Shown: positions 61,476 to 64,000 of the stretch, piece after piece | Layout: the number at the start of each line of letters is the position of its first letter | Numbering within the stretch: the first letter of the stretch is position 1 | DNA from: Anarhynchus alexandrinus | Taxonomy: Eukaryota; Chordata; Aves; Charadriiformes; Charadriidae | Assembly: GCA_008711295.1 (NCBI GenBank) | Contig: VUYV01000102.1 | Span: 1,983,541-2,047,540, forward strand | Direction of reading: 5' to 3' | DNA length: 64,000 nt | The notes under the pieces: generated by a model | What the model was told of the DNA's origin: nothing | Seen by the model: only the letters and a program-made list of their open reading frames with translations | Database searches by the model: none | Made by a program: the position numbers and the translations under genes

Positions 61476-64000
61476 CAACAAATAAAAGCAAAACTAATGA
61501 CTGGTAGCAGATAGAAGTAATGAATTTAATGTCTTAAAGACTATTTCATAGTTCCTTGTCATTGCATAAATTTCTAAAATGATTTTTAAGGAGTGGGAGA
61601 AGAAAGCAACATTTATTCTTTTTGCCTGGTTTCTTAAAGAAAGGCAAACTGTGTGGTCATGTTATCTATAGACTCTGCTCAGTAAATTTTCAGTTCACTT
61701 ACCCATTTTGAACACACTTGATGAGGCCTCAGAACTAATTCAATTTCTACACAATCTTTGATTATAGAAGGAGAAACCTAAATGAGTGGCTCATCAAAGG
61801 CAACTCAAGCAGAACCTAGCCCTTATAACTTTCTGTTTCGTGCAGTTGGCCACTCATCACATTTGCAAATTTGAACTCTCCAGTAGACTTCAGTGTCTTG
61901 TATGCTGCTTTTCTTCAGAGACTGGTGAGGAAGAATAAGATAGTCTATGATAGTATGGAGTACCAAGAAATGGTTGCAAGGCCATAAGAAACCAGATTTT
62001 TTGAGAGAGCCAGTTGTAACTATCTTTTTTTTTTTTTCTAATGACTAGGAAAACAGCAATGTTATGCAGAGATTTTTCCCCAAGAGGCCTTATTACAATT
62101 TTTGGGGTTTTAACTAATGGAAGCTTGATAAGCTTTTAATTTTCTTTTTTCTTTTTTTTTTAAATGTGCAATCACAAATAAGGCATGGTGAGAAAACCCG
62201 ATATTTAATGGTATAAGAAAATAATAATGTTAAATATGCTGTTATATGTATTCATTGTTTAATTTCTTTGAATCTTTAGAAGTTGGACATATTATTTCAA
62301 ACATTTTCTAAAACTCCTTATAACTTGTAGACACATTATATATCAATTCTATGTGATAGAGAGTGAACTATAGTACTATGTTTATTTGTTTAATATTCAG
62401 ACATCATTTTTTTGTTAGTGTGTTTTATGCAGGGTTTTTTTCCCCTGTGGAATCCGAAAGAATTCTCACTGAAACAGAAAAAAAAATATTTATTTTTCTT
62501 TTTTGGTGGTGGTGTTTTTTATTTTTTTTTTGTTCTGAACTGACTCAAAAGTTAGGCCAACAAGTGGAAAAGAAAAGAGAATCTTTTTGCCCACAGCAAG
62601 GCTGCTGAGTATGGCTAACCAATATTATGGTAGATCATTGTTCATAAAATTTATCCACTTGGACAAGGTATGCAGAGGAGGAACATCCTGAGTGGGCAGA
62701 AGACATATGAACTATACGCTCTATAAAAAAAAAACCAAAACTCGATTTTGGTTCATAGCCACCCTCCTGTCTTGAGGCTGAATATGAGTTCTGTACAGAC
62801 AAGCTGTTTTTTGAATCAAGACTTTAACAACGCATGCTTATGCTTAGAGAGTATGGGGAGAAATGGAAAAGAGAGACAGCAGTGTCTAGGAACTTGTCAC
62901 TGGCGCTGAACAGTAGATAACTTTATGTCTGAACAGTATGTCTTGAAGAATATCTGACACTCAGTCCTAAAGAGAAGCCATCTGAATAAGCCAAAAGCTA
63001 GTGAATGTAGTCATAAACTTTATTTTAAAGTGAGATGAGCCAAAACGTGTATGGTAAATACAAGCTCATAAAACCCATGTCTGAGGTACTCATCTAAGAC
63101 TCACAGATATGCTCAGAAAGTCTATTAGGTATCACTTTCAAAGGACTGAACTCTATAGTAGATTCTGTTTCATCTTGCATCTCATAGATCTGCACTAATA
63201 ACATGGTTTGACAGATTTGTCCAATCTCAAATTTCCGTTGAAAATTCCCATTCAAATCAATGCATTCATAAGGATATCTGTTTATATCCACAGACCAATC
63301 AATGATTCAGATGAGTGAAAACCAAGAGAAAAGGCTGTGGAGCTAAGTCTGGAGTTAAAATCTGAAGGCACAAACAAATATTTTTTTTTCTGAAATTAAA
63401 ATATATTGATAGGACAAATAAGAGGATTGCAATAAAAATATATCAGTTTCAGAAAGAACAAAGAGACATAACAGGAGAAGACCTATGAAAGCTGCAATAT
63501 ACTTCTGCATAGATGTTCTGATTACATAGGAAGACAGTCCTCTTGGAGGTTCATGGGTAATGATTAATGTGGAAAGAATATAGGCAACCCCGCCATAAGA
63601 GCAGTTACCAGCATTGTAAATAACTAACAAAATCACCAAAAACATAAAACTTGCAAGAGATTGTAACTACACATTCCTGAGAGATCTCTGAATATAACAA
63701 ACAGACAATTCTTGACCTGGTAAATTCTTTCAATGACTGAGTTAGTAATAAGGGTATGTTTCTGATTTATTTACTTTTTTATATATACAGAACATTAAAT
63801 CAAATAGAAAGCAGAAATTCTATCTCTTGGTGAATACATAAATAAGAAAAAGAAATAAAGATACATTACATGATCCTCAAAAAATTAAGAAATTTGAACA
63901 TCAGAATGAAAAGAAAAAAAATCTGAGAAGAAAGTTTGACAGAACACCAGAGGATTGCAGGGAAACAGACCTTAAGAGACCTCAAAAATAAATTAGTAGC

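Larger units (their letters stand above)
60141..64000. other. AT-rich non-coding DNA
   Basis: No gene recognised. It contains a perfect 11-bp-arm hairpin at 60518-60543 and (TAAA)n at 61451-61475. Several poly-T and poly-A runs lie at 62.0-62.6 kb. Short open frames have no family resemblance. Confidence 0.65.

Noticed and set aside
1..64000. CRISPR arrays, bacterial operons, phage or plasmid features
   Set aside because: No regularly spaced repeats, ribosome-binding sites or dense coding. The repeat content is that of a bird nuclear genome.

Overview
This is animal nuclear DNA, almost certainly from a bird. It is AT-rich throughout, has no operon-like or intronless gene structure, and carries several copies of the CR1 retrotransposon, the dominant LINE of birds. 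The diagnostic CR1 3' ends (tandem copies of an 8-base ATTCTATG-type motif) are seen at 8193, 24225, 28677, 50049 and 59364. There is also a long terminal repeat of an avian endogenous retrovirus type at 58183-58805. The species cannot be named from the sequence. I found no convincing host protein-coding exon, tRNA, rRNA or CRISPR array. The window reads as a gene desert or the inside of a very large intron.

Layout. 1-8.1 kb: plain AT-rich non-coding DNA. 8.1-8.9 kb: a 5'-truncated CR1 (minus strand) set between diverged copies of an unclassified, less AT-rich motif. 8.9-24.2 kb: non-coding DNA with a 134-base polypyrimidine microsatellite (11.8 kb), several short perfect hairpins and a GC-richer block at 16.7-17.1 kb. 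24.2-25.5 kb: the best-preserved CR1, with 376 stop-free codons of reverse transcriptase on the minus strand. 25.5-42.5 kb: non-coding DNA with a tiny CR1 tail (28.63 kb), a POU/homeodomain-like site (30.4 kb), a CpG-richer block (30.8-31.2 kb) and a single ambiguous base (34415). 42.5-43.0 kb: a second GC-richer block. 46.5 kb and 48.8-49.15 kb: very old LINE reverse-transcriptase relics on the minus strand, recognisable only after translation. 50.05 kb: a 79-base CR1 tail. 56.5-58.5 kb: a 971-base segment present twice in tandem with exactly one N between the copies, most simply an assembly false duplication. 58.2-58.8 kb: a solo LTR whose first 276 bases are also in the duplicated segment. 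59.4-60.1 kb: an older, frameshifted CR1. 60.1-64 kb: non-coding.

The recognisable coding sequence is all retrotransposon-derived. No component forms a pathway with another. The items most worth a second look are the apparent false duplication, the two ancient LINE relics that may come from one element, and the motif copies around the 8.2-kb CR1. I saw no evidence for a previously undescribed biological system.
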